Source of the DNA: Nitrosopumilales archaeon CG_4_9_14_0_2_um_filter_34_16
Lineage (GTDB): Archaea; Thermoproteota; Nitrososphaeria; Nitrososphaerales; Nitrosopumilaceae
Length of the DNA stretch: 43,228 bases
Direction: 5' to 3'
Assembly (NCBI GenBank): GCA_002788515.1
Contig: PFRJ01000049.1
Span: forward strand, 1-43,228
How positions within the stretch are numbered: the first letter of the stretch is position 1; each line of letters opens with the position of its first letter. This document shows, in pieces, positions 15,355 to 22,854 of the stretch. Under the pieces are notes generated by a model. That model was not told the DNA's origin, did not search any database, and worked only from the letters and a program-made list of their open reading frames with translations. The translations under genes were made by a program, and so were the position numbers.

Positions 15355-16059
15355 GTGACTAAGAGAAATCGAAAATCAGATTCATCTGGAAATCCTAAAT
15401 CTAAATTCATACTGCTTGGAATAGTTGGAGCAATAGTCGTTGCTGGAATATCTTTTGTTGCTATGAATCCAGATATGATAACTGTTGATGATTCTCAGAG
15501 CACTCATTTGTCACTTGATACTAGAAATGGCTCTCCTGTACTTGGCTCTCCAGATGCACCTGTAACTATAGTTGAATTTGGTGATTATCAATGTCCTTTT
15601 TGCAAGAAATGGAATACAACCTCAAAGCCTGCAATTGTGAAAAATCTCATTGAAACTGGTAAGGCAAATTTGATATACGTAGATCTTGCAATAATTGGGC
15701 CTGACTCTATCAAAGCACATGCTGGAAGTTACTGTGCAGACGAGCAAGGACTCTATTGGAAATACCATGATTATTTGTATGCAAATCAAGGACATGAAAA
15801 TAATGGATGGGTAAATCAGAATAATCTCAAATCCTTGGTGTCAGGAATTGATAGTATGGATGTAGATCAATTCTCTACATGTCTTGATTCTGGAAAATAT
15901 GAGAAAAGGGTGAATGACAATACAAAAATTGCAAAAGAATCTGGAGCTCGTTCTACCCCATCATTTATTGTAATTGGACCTTCAGGAAATGCAATATCGG
16001 TAACTGGCGCTCAACCATATGGTGTATTCCAACAAATCGTTGATGATATGATTGCTTGA
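15355..16059 (+). CDS. DsbA-family thiol oxidoreductase, membrane-anchored
   Basis: The 234-residue protein starts at GTG 15355, which sits 24 bases past a TTTAAAC TATA box. One N-terminal helix (about 18-36) anchors a thioredoxin-fold domain. The active site is C80-P-F-C83 in FGDYQCPFCKKW, a helical insertion follows (HAGSYCADEQGLYWKYHDYL), and the cis-proline loop is ARSTPSFIVIG. This matches the DsbA/thioredoxin-4 (BdbD-like) group, which introduces or shuffles disulfides in exported proteins. It would serve the many secreted Cys-containing cupredoxins of this organism. The neighbouring Cys-motif membrane proteins could be redox partners, but no VKOR or DsbB is recognisable here. Confidence 0.88.
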   Translation: MTKRNRKSDSSGNPKSKFILLGIVGAIVVAGISFVAMNPDMITVDDSQSTHLSLDTRNGSPVLGSPDAPVTIVEFGDYQCPFCKKWNTTSKPAIVKNLIETGKANLIYVDLAIIGPDSIKAHAGSYCADEQGLYWKYHDYLYANQGHENNGWVNQNNLKSLVSGIDSMDVDQFSTCLDSGKYEKRVNDNTKIAKESGARSTPSFIVIGPSGNAISVTGAQPYGVFQQIVDDMIA

Positions 16060-16126
16060 ATGTAATGTCAATACTGAAATGGAAAAAGACTCTATACTTG
16101 TAATTAATTTTGAACTGTGAGAATAA

Positions 16127-16237
16127 ATGAAATCAAAGAAAAAACAATTTTGCGGGTATTGTCCTGAAGACAAATGCTTGATAGATTGTAAAATTTGTAA
16201 TCCAAATAAATTTGGTAACTCTAACTGTGATTGTTAA
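16127..16237 (+). CDS. Cys-rich 36-residue protein
   Basis: ATG 16127 to TAA 16237 encodes 36 residues with seven cysteines: C9, C12, C17, C21, C24, C34, C36. The pattern is CGYC-x4-C-x3-CKIC-x9-CDC with a KSKKK start. The density suggests a metallothionein-like or zinc/copper-binding peptide. It lies 68 bases after the DsbA-like gene in the same direction and may be co-transcribed. No family is recognised. The chance of such a Cys-dense open frame being random is low. Confidence 0.65.
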   Translation: MKSKKKQFCGYCPEDKCLIDCKICNPNKFGNSNCDC

Positions 16238-16392
16238 ACGTTTTACGGATATTATTTTTGAACGAACTTTCAATTATTGGATGGAGATAATAATATGAAT
16301 ATTAGGTAAAATGTTTTAATATAATTCAAATTTTAAATTAATTCAGATATGTTACTGTATCAGTATTTGTAATGCATTGATAGTGAATTAAT

Positions 16393-16872
16393 ATGCAACA
16401 AATAATTAAAATAATTTTCTCTGATTCAAAATACATAGTTTTATCTGCTGTGATTTTTACCGTCATGATAATTGGCCTATTATTGATATCTGAATATATT
16501 TTCCTGGAACCCTACGTGACAGGTCACATCCCTAAAGGAACCGAATTTGGTTTTTCCTTAATTATCGTACTTTCAGGATTATCTGCACTAGTAATTCCAA
16601 TGAATATTTATCGAATCAATGTAATGAGAACATCGAAGAGGAAAATTGGAGGGAGTGTATTTGGTTCTCTGTTTGGTGCGGCAGCAGGTGCATGTAGCTG
16701 TGGGCCAATTGGGTTTGCAGTAATTTCTACATTTGGAACAATTGGTGCTACAACATCTGCATTTCTTACGAATTATGAGTTACCAATTAGAATTGCTGCT
16801 ATTGCTTTGTTGATATTGACACTATACACCACTCAAAGATCACTTAGAATGGAATGTAAAATTCTACAATGA
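16393..16872 (+). CDS. Four-helix membrane protein with ACSCGP motif
   Basis: The 159-residue protein has helices at about 15-35, 52-72, 88-118 and 130-146. Cys101 and Cys103 (GACSCGPIG) are in helix 3, after a glycine-rich GSVFGSLFGAAAG run. The arrangement parallels the GCCGWW protein at 14260-14760 (helix 3 Cys motif, then a T/S/G-rich segment). The two look like distant paralogues flanking the DsbA-like gene. A role in thiol or soft-metal transfer across the membrane is plausible but unproven. The C-terminus carries one more Cys (MECKIL). Confidence 0.7.
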   Translation: MQQIIKIIFSDSKYIVLSAVIFTVMIIGLLLISEYIFLEPYVTGHIPKGTEFGFSLIIVLSGLSALVIPMNIYRINVMRTSKRKIGGSVFGSLFGAAAGACSCGPIGFAVISTFGTIGATTSAFLTNYELPIRIAAIALLILTLYTTQRSLRMECKILQ

Positions 16873-17147
16873 GTATTCAAATTTCTTAATTCAATTACTA
16901 TATCACATTAATAACGTGATGCCCTATAATCAAAAATTCACAAATGATGTTGATTTGAGTCCTATCGCAAATCTTAAGGAACATCAGGATTCATTTCTTT
17001 TTTCCATATGTAAATTGTGCTTGTAGAATTTAATCAAACATCTAATTTATTTCAGATTCAATGTATTTTGATATATGTTGGTTTTGTAACCACTGATGAA
17101 TTAATCGTAATTTTTTTTAGGCAGATAGATCATATGATAACTAATAC

Positions 17148-17208
17148 AAAGCCAAGAAGCGCCGTGGAAATTAGGTTTTGAGGAGGTAGGATTGCACATC
17201 TTGGCTTT
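17148..17208 (-). ncRNA. Candidate structured small RNA
   Basis: AAAGCCAAGA (17148-17157) pairs perfectly with TCTTGGCTTT (17199-17208) around a 41-base interior that is markedly GC-richer than its surroundings. A promoter (TTTGGGAAA then CTAAATAC) lies on the minus strand, with its TATA centre about 24-26 bases before 17208. Transcription would thus start at the foot of the stem. The minus-strand RNA would contain ACCTCCTC, resembling the anti-Shine-Dalgarno end of 16S rRNA; the plus strand would contain GAGGAGGT. No known RNA family is recognised. Confidence 0.4.
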
Positions 17209-17227
17209 ATTTACCATCTTCAAAAAA

Positions 17228-17249
17228 GTATTTAGTAATTTTCCCAAAT
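17228..17249 (-). promoter_or_regulatory. Promoter facing the stem-loop: TTTGGGAAA plus CTAAATAC
   Basis: Minus strand ATTTGGGAAAATTA then CTAAATAC (17235-17228), again with GGG 10 bases before the TATA hexamer. No protein start sits at the expected distance; the RNA stem does. Confidence 0.5.
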
Positions 17250-17366
17250 GTATGACAACTCAAACATTTCTGTGTCAGATTATTACGTTTCAATAGGAAA
17301 ACTAGTCAATCTAATTTTGATTCGAATTGGATATTAGGTTAAATCATTACTTTGATCAAAATCTTC

Positions 17367-17549
17367 ATGCTCAAAGACAAAATAAAAATAATTTCACAAA
17401 AGGGCAGAATTTTACATGACAACAACTATGATCATCAGACAGTAGAGTGCCCAATATGCAACAGAGACATTGTTCCATACTGGGAATCTCGTTATAACGG
17501 AATCAGAGCAACTTGTGATGTTTGTGGTATAAACTGGGCTGAATCATAA
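17367..17549 (+). CDS. Zinc-ribbon small protein
   Basis: A 60-residue protein with a four-Cys ribbon: CPIC and CDVC separated by about 20 residues, in VECPICNRDIVPYW and ATCDVCGINWAE. I choose ATG 17367 over the TTG at 17352, because TTAAAT (17339-17344) puts the leaderless start at 17367. The family is unassigned; such ribbons commonly bind nucleic acid or stabilise small domains. It appears to be a single-gene unit. Confidence 0.7.
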   Translation: MLKDKIKIISQKGRILHDNNYDHQTVECPICNRDIVPYWESRYNGIRATCDVCGINWAES

Positions 17550-17735
17550 AATACATGTTGTCATAATGTAATCAAAAAAAATAGCCCATTACAGAAATTG
17601 GATATCCTACATGTATTGTTCCTATTTTAGATTATGAGAAATTAATCAGAAAGGCAAAGAAATCATAAAGACGTGCCCTTACACACATGAATCAATAAAT
17701 AATTGAATTAAATAATTGACAAAGAAACAAAATCT

Positions 17736-18872
17736 ATGAGATTTGACGTAGTGATTGCAGGTGGAAGTGTTGCAGGGTTACTATGTGCCAGAGAAATTTC
17801 TTCAAATGGTTTTTCAGTACTTGTGATTGAAGAAGACTATGAGATAGGAACTCCGGAGCACTGTGGAGGATTAGTCAGTATCGCAGGATTGGAGGAATTG
17901 GGAGTAATACCATTTAGAAAAACTTTTGATCACATGATTGAATCTGCTACAATCACATCACCAAACGGAAATAATTTTACGATTAATTCAAAGAAACAAA
18001 AAGTGGCAGAGATTAGTAGAAGAGAGTTAGACAAGCAAATCGCTTTTCAAGCACAAAAAAATGGAGCAACGATCAAAGTTAGAACAAGTTTTCAAGAACT
18101 TACAGACACTGGCATTAGAACAAATGAAGAAAATATAGATTGTAAGATTTTTGTAGATGCAAGAGGAGTGTCATCACTAATCCACAAAGACAGAACAGGA
18201 ATTCTATCATCTGCACAATACGAAATCTATGCTAATTGGATAAAAAAAGGAAAAGTTGAGGTAATTTTTGATCAAGAAAAATATCCAGGGTTCTTTGCAT
18301 GGATAATTCCATCAAACGAAGGTAAAGGAAAAGTTGGAGTCGCAGGAAAAGGAATTAACGTATCTGAAGCAATAGATATGTTTCTCAAAGAGAAAGGAGA
18401 ATTCTCAACAATAAGAAAAATTTTTGCACCGATATGGATCAAAGGACCCATCAAAAATTTCGTAGAGGGAAAAACAATAATCATAGGCGATGCTGCAGGA
18501 CAAGCAAAGCCGACAACAGCTGGCGGAATTTTTACTAGCGGCATGGGAGGAGTGTATGCAGGACAAGCAATATCAAAATTTTTGAAAACAAATAACAAAA
18601 CGGATCTTGATGAATACCAAAAAAGATGGATGAATCGCTTTGGCAAGGAATTTGAAAAACAAACTTTGGCAAGAAAAATTTTAGAACGAATTGACAACAA
18701 CACAATTAACAAACTATTTGATTCAGTCACACCAGAAATTACAAAAGAGATTTCAGAAAAAGATGATTTTGATTTTCATACTGGCTCCATCATAAAGTTA
18801 CTAGGATTGAAAGGTTCGATTAAAACTGCCCAAACTCTTATTGGTGGAGAAATTAAAAAATTACTAAGTTAA
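17736..18872 (+). CDS. Geranylgeranyl reductase family FAD oxidoreductase
   Basis: The 378-residue flavoprotein opens with a Rossmann FAD motif (VVIAGGSVAGLLCAREI, residues 5-21) and has the family signatures EHCGGLVS, the ARGVSS region and GDAAGQAKPTTAGGIFTSGMGG near residue 250. Members reduce the isoprenoid double bonds of archaeal lipids (digeranylgeranylglycerophospholipid reductase) or related isoprenoids. A lipid-saturating role is likely, but other members act on quinone side chains. The length is typical. The gene is followed at 50 bases by the Zn-ribbon/aEF1B/Cdc48 cluster in the same direction, which has its own promoter. Confidence 0.88.
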   Translation: MRFDVVIAGGSVAGLLCAREISSNGFSVLVIEEDYEIGTPEHCGGLVSIAGLEELGVIPFRKTFDHMIESATITSPNGNNFTINSKKQKVAEISRRELDKQIAFQAQKNGATIKVRTSFQELTDTGIRTNEENIDCKIFVDARGVSSLIHKDRTGILSSAQYEIYANWIKKGKVEVIFDQEKYPGFFAWIIPSNEGKGKVGVAGKGINVSEAIDMFLKEKGEFSTIRKIFAPIWIKGPIKNFVEGKTIIIGDAAGQAKPTTAGGIFTSGMGGVYAGQAISKFLKTNNKTDLDEYQKRWMNRFGKEFEKQTLARKILERIDNNTINKLFDSVTPEITKEISEKDDFDFHTGSIIKLLGLKGSIKTAQTLIGGEIKKLLS

Positions 18873-18925
18873 AACACGCTTGATTTCTAAGGAAGATATA
18901 AATGATGTTTGGGGAAAATTTGAGC

Positions 18926-19105
18926 ATGTCATCTACTATTTCTTTGCCAACATGTAGCTGTTGCCACAGACCAATTATGCCTAATGATAAATGTGTAAAA
19001 TTCAATTGCCCCAGTTGTGGCGTCGATTTAATTTGGAGATGTCAAAGTTGCAGAGAGGCAGCAAGAAACTATACTTGTACTTCATGTAATACTGTAGGAC
19101 CATAA
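18926..19105 (+). CDS. Predicted Zn-ribbon RNA-binding protein
   Basis: Four zinc-binding CxxC pairs are present in about 55 residues: CSCC, CPSCG, CQSC and CTSC, in the order typical of the archaeal Zn-ribbon RNA-binding family found beside aEF1B (LPTCSCCHRPI, FNCPSCGVDLIWRC, YTCTSCNTVGP). I take ATG 18926 as start: the upstream ATGs at 18902 and 18905 fall inside or next to the GATATAAA TATA box, whose position predicts a leaderless mRNA beginning at about 18925. It is 3 bases before the aEF1B gene and clearly in one operon. A role with translation factors is inferred from context. Confidence 0.85.
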   Translation: MSSTISLPTCSCCHRPIMPNDKCVKFNCPSCGVDLIWRCQSCREAARNYTCTSCNTVGP

Positions 19106-19108
19106 AAA

Positions 19109-19390
19109 ATGACACAGTTACTACTAGTTACAAAAATTCTTCCGACTGGAATGGACGTAGATCTTGACAAATTAGCAGAGTCAATCAAAGGAGGACTAAA
19201 AGAAGGAATCACGATGAAAAGACACGCAAAAGAGCCACTGGCATTTGGATTAGAATGCATTAAAGCAGAATTTGTTGTTAATGATGAAGAAGGACAAATG
19301 GACTCGTTAGAAGAAGCAGTAAGATCAATTGACGGCGTAAGCGAATTTGAAGTGCTTAACATGAGTCGAATGTCAGTTGATATGAAATAG
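19109..19390 (+). CDS. Translation elongation factor aEF1B (EF-1 beta)
   Basis: The 93-residue protein has the expected size and pattern for the archaeal guanine-nucleotide exchange factor of aEF1A: it opens LLLVTKILPTGMDVDLDKL, has an FGLECIKAEFVVND strand and ends VSEFEVLNMSRMSVDM. It reloads aEF1A with GTP during elongation. It is tightly packed between the Zn-ribbon gene (3 bases) and Cdc48 (8 bases), consistent with co-transcription. Confidence 0.93.
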   Translation: MTQLLLVTKILPTGMDVDLDKLAESIKGGLKEGITMKRHAKEPLAFGLECIKAEFVVNDEEGQMDSLEEAVRSIDGVSEFEVLNMSRMSVDMK

Positions 19391-19398
19391 GTGATTTT

Positions 19399-21567
19399 TT
19401 GGCACGCAAAGAAGAACCTTTGCAGATGAGAATCGGAGAAGCAAAGCAACGAGACGTAGGCAAGAAACGTGCCAGAATCGGTCCCGAAGCCATGGATTTT
19501 CTCAGAGTGACACCAGGGGATATAATTGAGATAATGGGTTCAAGAACCAGTTGCGCAGTTGTTTGGCCAGTAGACGAAGATGAGAAATTATCTGAAATTA
19601 TAAGAGTCGATGGGCAAACAAGAAAAAATGTAGGAGCATCATTAAACGATTTTGTAAAAATTAGAAAAGTAACATCAAAGTTTGCAAAATCAATTGCGCT
19701 AACACCAGTCAACGATTCAGTAACTGTCGACAAAGAATTCACAGATTTTGTAAAGAACAGACTCAAGGGATTACCAATCACACATGGTGATGAAATTTCT
19801 GTGATGATTTTAGGAAATTCCATGGATTTTAAAATTACAAAAACATCTCCAAAGGGAGTAGTCAAGATAGACCGCACTACAAACCTCAGCATTTCAACTG
19901 AAACATCAGGTGATAGAAAAGTCAGAGTGACATATGAAGAAGTCGGAGGACTGAGACGCGAAATTAAAGCAATGAGGGAGATTGTTGAATTACCATTAAA
20001 GCATCCAGAACTATTTGCAAGGTTAGGAGTAGAACCACATAGTGGAATTTTACTTTACGGTCCACCCGGATGTGGAAAGACACTACTTGCAAAAGTAATG
20101 GCAAGCGAATCAGAGGCAAACATGTTTCCAATTAACGGTCCAGAAATTATGAACAAGTATTATGGTGAAACAGAAGCAAAGCTAAGAGACATTTTCAAAG
20201 AAGCAAAAGACAATTCTCCAAGTATAATATTCATAGATGAAATTGATGCCATAGCACCAAAAAGAGAAGAGGCGTATGGAGATGTTGAAAAAAGAGTGGT
20301 GGCCCAGCTATTAGCATTGATGGATGGATTAAACGACAGAGGCAATGTCATTGTACTTGGAGCAACAAACAGACCGGACAGTGTAGACCCAGCACTTAGA
20401 AGACCAGGCAGATTTGATAGAGAATTTGAGATATCAGTACCTAATGAAGATGGAAGATTAGAGATTCTTGAAATCCATACAAGAGGAATGCCAATCAGTG
20501 ACGATGTTGATCTTAAAGATTTATCATCAGAACTGCACGGATACACAGGGGCAGATATCAAATCGCTTTGCAGAGAAGCTGCACTAAAATCAATTAGAAG
20601 ATACCTACCAGAGATAGACCTTGAAACTGAAAAAATTCCTTCAGAAGTGTTGCAATCAATGCAAATTAAACTAATTGACTTTTACGATGCAATGCACGAA
20701 GTAATTCCTACCGCAATGAGAGAATTTTATGTTGAACGACCAAAAGTTTGGTGGCAAGACGTTGGAGGACTAGATGATATCAAAAAATCACTTACAGATA
20801 ATCTCATAATAGCAATGAAAGAGCCAAGCAAATTCACATCCATGGGAATAAGGCCGCCAAAAGGGGCTTTGATTTATGGACCACCAGGATGTGGAAAAAC
20901 ATTACTTGGCAGAGCACTAGCTACCGAAACTGGGGCCAACATGATTTTGGTCAGAGGTCCTGAAATACTTTCAAAATGGTTAGGAGAATCAGAAAAAGCA
21001 GTCAGAGAGATATTTAGAAAAGCAAAAGCATCATCCCCCTGTGTTGTAATTTTTGATGAATTGGATTCTCTAGCTCGTTACAAGTCAGGAGAAGGTGGAG
21101 CAAGCGAGACAGTTCTAAGTCAATTACTAACTGAGATAGAAGAAGGAGTGTCTTCACGTGTAGTTGTAATTGGAATCACAAACAGACCGGATGTGCTAGA
21201 TACTTCCTTGTTAAGGACAGGAAGACTGGATTTGGTACTATATGTCGGACCGCCAGATGAGAAAGGCAGGTTGGAGATAATTAAAATTTTAACAAAAAAG
21301 ATGCCATTGGCAAGTGATGTCAAATTAGAGGAGATTGCAGTAGCTACTCAAAATTATTCAGGAGCAGACTTGGCAGCACTGTGCAGAGAAGCTGCAGTAG
21401 AAGCAATGCGAAATGACTCGACAAAAATTTCAAGTCATGACTTTGCAAATAGCTTGAAACGTGTAAGACCTTCAATTACCAAAGAGGTCGATCAATGGTA
21501 CAACACAATAAAGGAAAGTATATCTAACGTGGTACCAAAGTCAGGGGATAAAACATTCTACGGATAA
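19399..21567 (+). CDS. Cdc48/VCP-type AAA+ ATPase (VAT homologue)
   Basis: The 722-residue protein starts at TTG 19399 with the conserved LQMRIGEAKQRDVGKKRARI N-terminus, fixing the start. Domains: N domain (1-175); D1 with Walker A GPPGCGKT at 221-228, Walker B IIFIDE at 276-281 and a GRFDRE arginine-finger region; D2 with Walker A GPPGCGKT at 494-501 and Walker B VVIFDE at 549-554. Hexamers unfold proteins and feed the archaeal proteasome. D2 departs from the usual GRxDR arginine-finger motif (GRLDLV), and both Walker A motifs carry Cys in place of the common T or V. It is in an operon with aEF1B and the small wHTH protein. Confidence 0.95.
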   Translation: MARKEEPLQMRIGEAKQRDVGKKRARIGPEAMDFLRVTPGDIIEIMGSRTSCAVVWPVDEDEKLSEIIRVDGQTRKNVGASLNDFVKIRKVTSKFAKSIALTPVNDSVTVDKEFTDFVKNRLKGLPITHGDEISVMILGNSMDFKITKTSPKGVVKIDRTTNLSISTETSGDRKVRVTYEEVGGLRREIKAMREIVELPLKHPELFARLGVEPHSGILLYGPPGCGKTLLAKVMASESEANMFPINGPEIMNKYYGETEAKLRDIFKEAKDNSPSIIFIDEIDAIAPKREEAYGDVEKRVVAQLLALMDGLNDRGNVIVLGATNRPDSVDPALRRPGRFDREFEISVPNEDGRLEILEIHTRGMPISDDVDLKDLSSELHGYTGADIKSLCREAALKSIRRYLPEIDLETEKIPSEVLQSMQIKLIDFYDAMHEVIPTAMREFYVERPKVWWQDVGGLDDIKKSLTDNLIIAMKEPSKFTSMGIRPPKGALIYGPPGCGKTLLGRALATETGANMILVRGPEILSKWLGESEKAVREIFRKAKASSPCVVIFDELDSLARYKSGEGGASETVLSQLLTEIEEGVSSRVVVIGITNRPDVLDTSLLRTGRLDLVLYVGPPDEKGRLEIIKILTKKMPLASDVKLEEIAVATQNYSGADLAALCREAAVEAMRNDSTKISSHDFANSLKRVRPSITKEVDQWYNTIKESISNVVPKSGDKTFYG

Positions 21568-21570
21568 AAA

Positions 21571-21867
21571 ATGACAATACCAATAAGAAATACAGTATTT
21601 GATAAAATAAAAGAAGCAAACAGACTAACGGATGTCGAACTTTACAAAAGTCTAACCAAAGACGGACATATGATTGCAGAAGACAGGTTCAACAAAATAC
21701 TTTTGGATTTGGAGATACTAGGACTAATCACAGTATCGTGGATCACAAAAGATGAACGCAGAATAGAAGTCGTCACCATCAAACAAGAAGTAGACGAAAT
21801 AGAGGAACAGGTAAAGGAAACAATGGAAAGCGACTACGAAGCTAGTTTCCCAGGCTTGGATAAATAA
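21571..21867 (+). CDS. Small winged-helix-like protein downstream of cdc48
   Basis: The 98-residue protein begins 3 bases after the Cdc48 stop. Helices about 8-28 (FDKIKEANRLTDVELYKSL) and 35-55 (EDRFNKILLDLEILGLI), followed by a strand (TVSWITKDERRIEVV), resemble a winged helix. The C-terminal 35 residues are acidic and coiled-coil-like. The tight linkage to Cdc48 suggests an adaptor or regulator, but there is no direct evidence. Confidence 0.75.
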   Translation: MTIPIRNTVFDKIKEANRLTDVELYKSLTKDGHMIAEDRFNKILLDLEILGLITVSWITKDERRIEVVTIKQEVDEIEEQVKETMESDYEASFPGLDK

Positions 21868-21870
21868 TTA

Positions 21871-22785
21871 CTAGAACAACGGAATATGAAACGCTGCATC
21901 TAATGCAACTGCAACAAAAATTATTGTAAGATATGGAGCAGTAACCTTGTATGCCTTCCAGGCAAATTCTGATGTGGGTGTCTTTGTTAGTTTGTAGTGG
22001 TATGCAAGCATTAATCCTCCCGAAACTAGTGCAATGACAGTGTAAACTATTCCCATCCCATCTGGAATGAATGAAAGTATCAAAGAGTACGGAATTAAAA
22101 TTAACGTATTTCCTAAAATGAATTTTGAAGTCTTTTGCATTCCTATTACTACTGGAAGCATTGGGACATTTGCTTGTGCATATTCATCTTTGATTTTCAT
22201 TGCAAGACACCAAAAGTGGGAAGGAGTCCATACAAACACCAAGAATCCCACAAGAAAACCCAGCAGATCCATACTGCCAGTAGCTGCTGCCCATCCTGCC
22301 CAAGCTGCCGCACTGCCTGCAATTCCGCCAATTACAATGTTGGAGGAATTTTTTCGTTTGAGCCAAACCGTGTAAATAATGACATAGGAGAAAATTCCAA
22401 CTGCAATAAAGAATGCAGATACAGCATTTAGTGCAAAGAATCCGTAAATTACAGAAACACAGCTAACTGCCAAACCATAAATCAAAACATTGGATGCTGC
22501 CATTCGTCCAGACGGAATGGGCCTGGTACTAGTTCGGGTCATTTTTGGATCAATGTCTTTATCATAATAGTGGTTTAGTGCACTAGAACCAGCAGATGCC
22601 AATGCTCCTGCAACTATAATGTGCAAATAGGACCAATAGCTAATCTCAGGTACGTCAGGTACTAGCTTGCTTGCAGCATACATGGATGTAACTGCAGTGA
22701 TTACCAAAAGAACAACAATTCTGGGTTTGGATATCTCCAGTATTTCATTAAATCCCAATCTCACTATATCCAATCCCAAAGCCAT
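21871..22785 (-). CDS. ctaB: Protoheme IX farnesyltransferase (heme O synthase)
   Basis: A 304-residue UbiA-family prenyltransferase with about nine membrane helices. The diagnostic motifs are NHYYDKDIDPKMTRTSTRP (first Asp-rich site) and DEYAQANVPMLPVV (second site); the first helix region carries KPRIV. It attaches farnesyl to heme B to make heme O for terminal oxidases. It is convergent with the small wHTH gene (3-base gap) and divergent from the double-cupredoxin membrane protein, a sensible partner in respiration. Confidence 0.93.
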   Translation of the reverse strand: MALGLDIVRLGFNEILEISKPRIVVLLVITAVTSMYAASKLVPDVPEISYWSYLHIIVAGALASAGSSALNHYYDKDIDPKMTRTSTRPIPSGRMAASNVLIYGLAVSCVSVIYGFFALNAVSAFFIAVGIFSYVIIYTVWLKRKNSSNIVIGGIAGSAAAWAGWAAATGSMDLLGFLVGFLVFVWTPSHFWCLAMKIKDEYAQANVPMLPVVIGMQKTSKFILGNTLILIPYSLILSFIPDGMGIVYTVIALVSGGLMLAYHYKLTKTPTSEFAWKAYKVTAPYLTIIFVAVALDAAFHIPLF

Positions 22786-22854
22786 TTAATTTCTTCGTCT
22801 AGATCCGCTACCTGTCGCAAGGAATAAGTATCTCAGTCCTGTCAGCTATTTTGA

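Larger units (their letters stand above)
16873..17366. other. Long intergenic region with an RNA-like stem-loop
   Basis: About 490 bases without a confident gene. It holds the candidate RNA at 17148-17208, its minus-strand promoter, and the promoter of the zinc-ribbon gene at the right edge. A 35-codon frame from ATG 16919 has no supporting signal and is not called. Confidence 0.5.

Noticed and set aside
18272..18730. 152-codon frame antisense to the lipid reductase
   Set aside because: The sense frame is a clear FAD reductase; the antisense product is a Ser/Pro/Ile-rich shadow.
19356..20561. Long minus-strand frames over Cdc48
   Set aside because: Both the 178- and 133-codon frames mirror a well-conserved AAA+ gene and show no domain.
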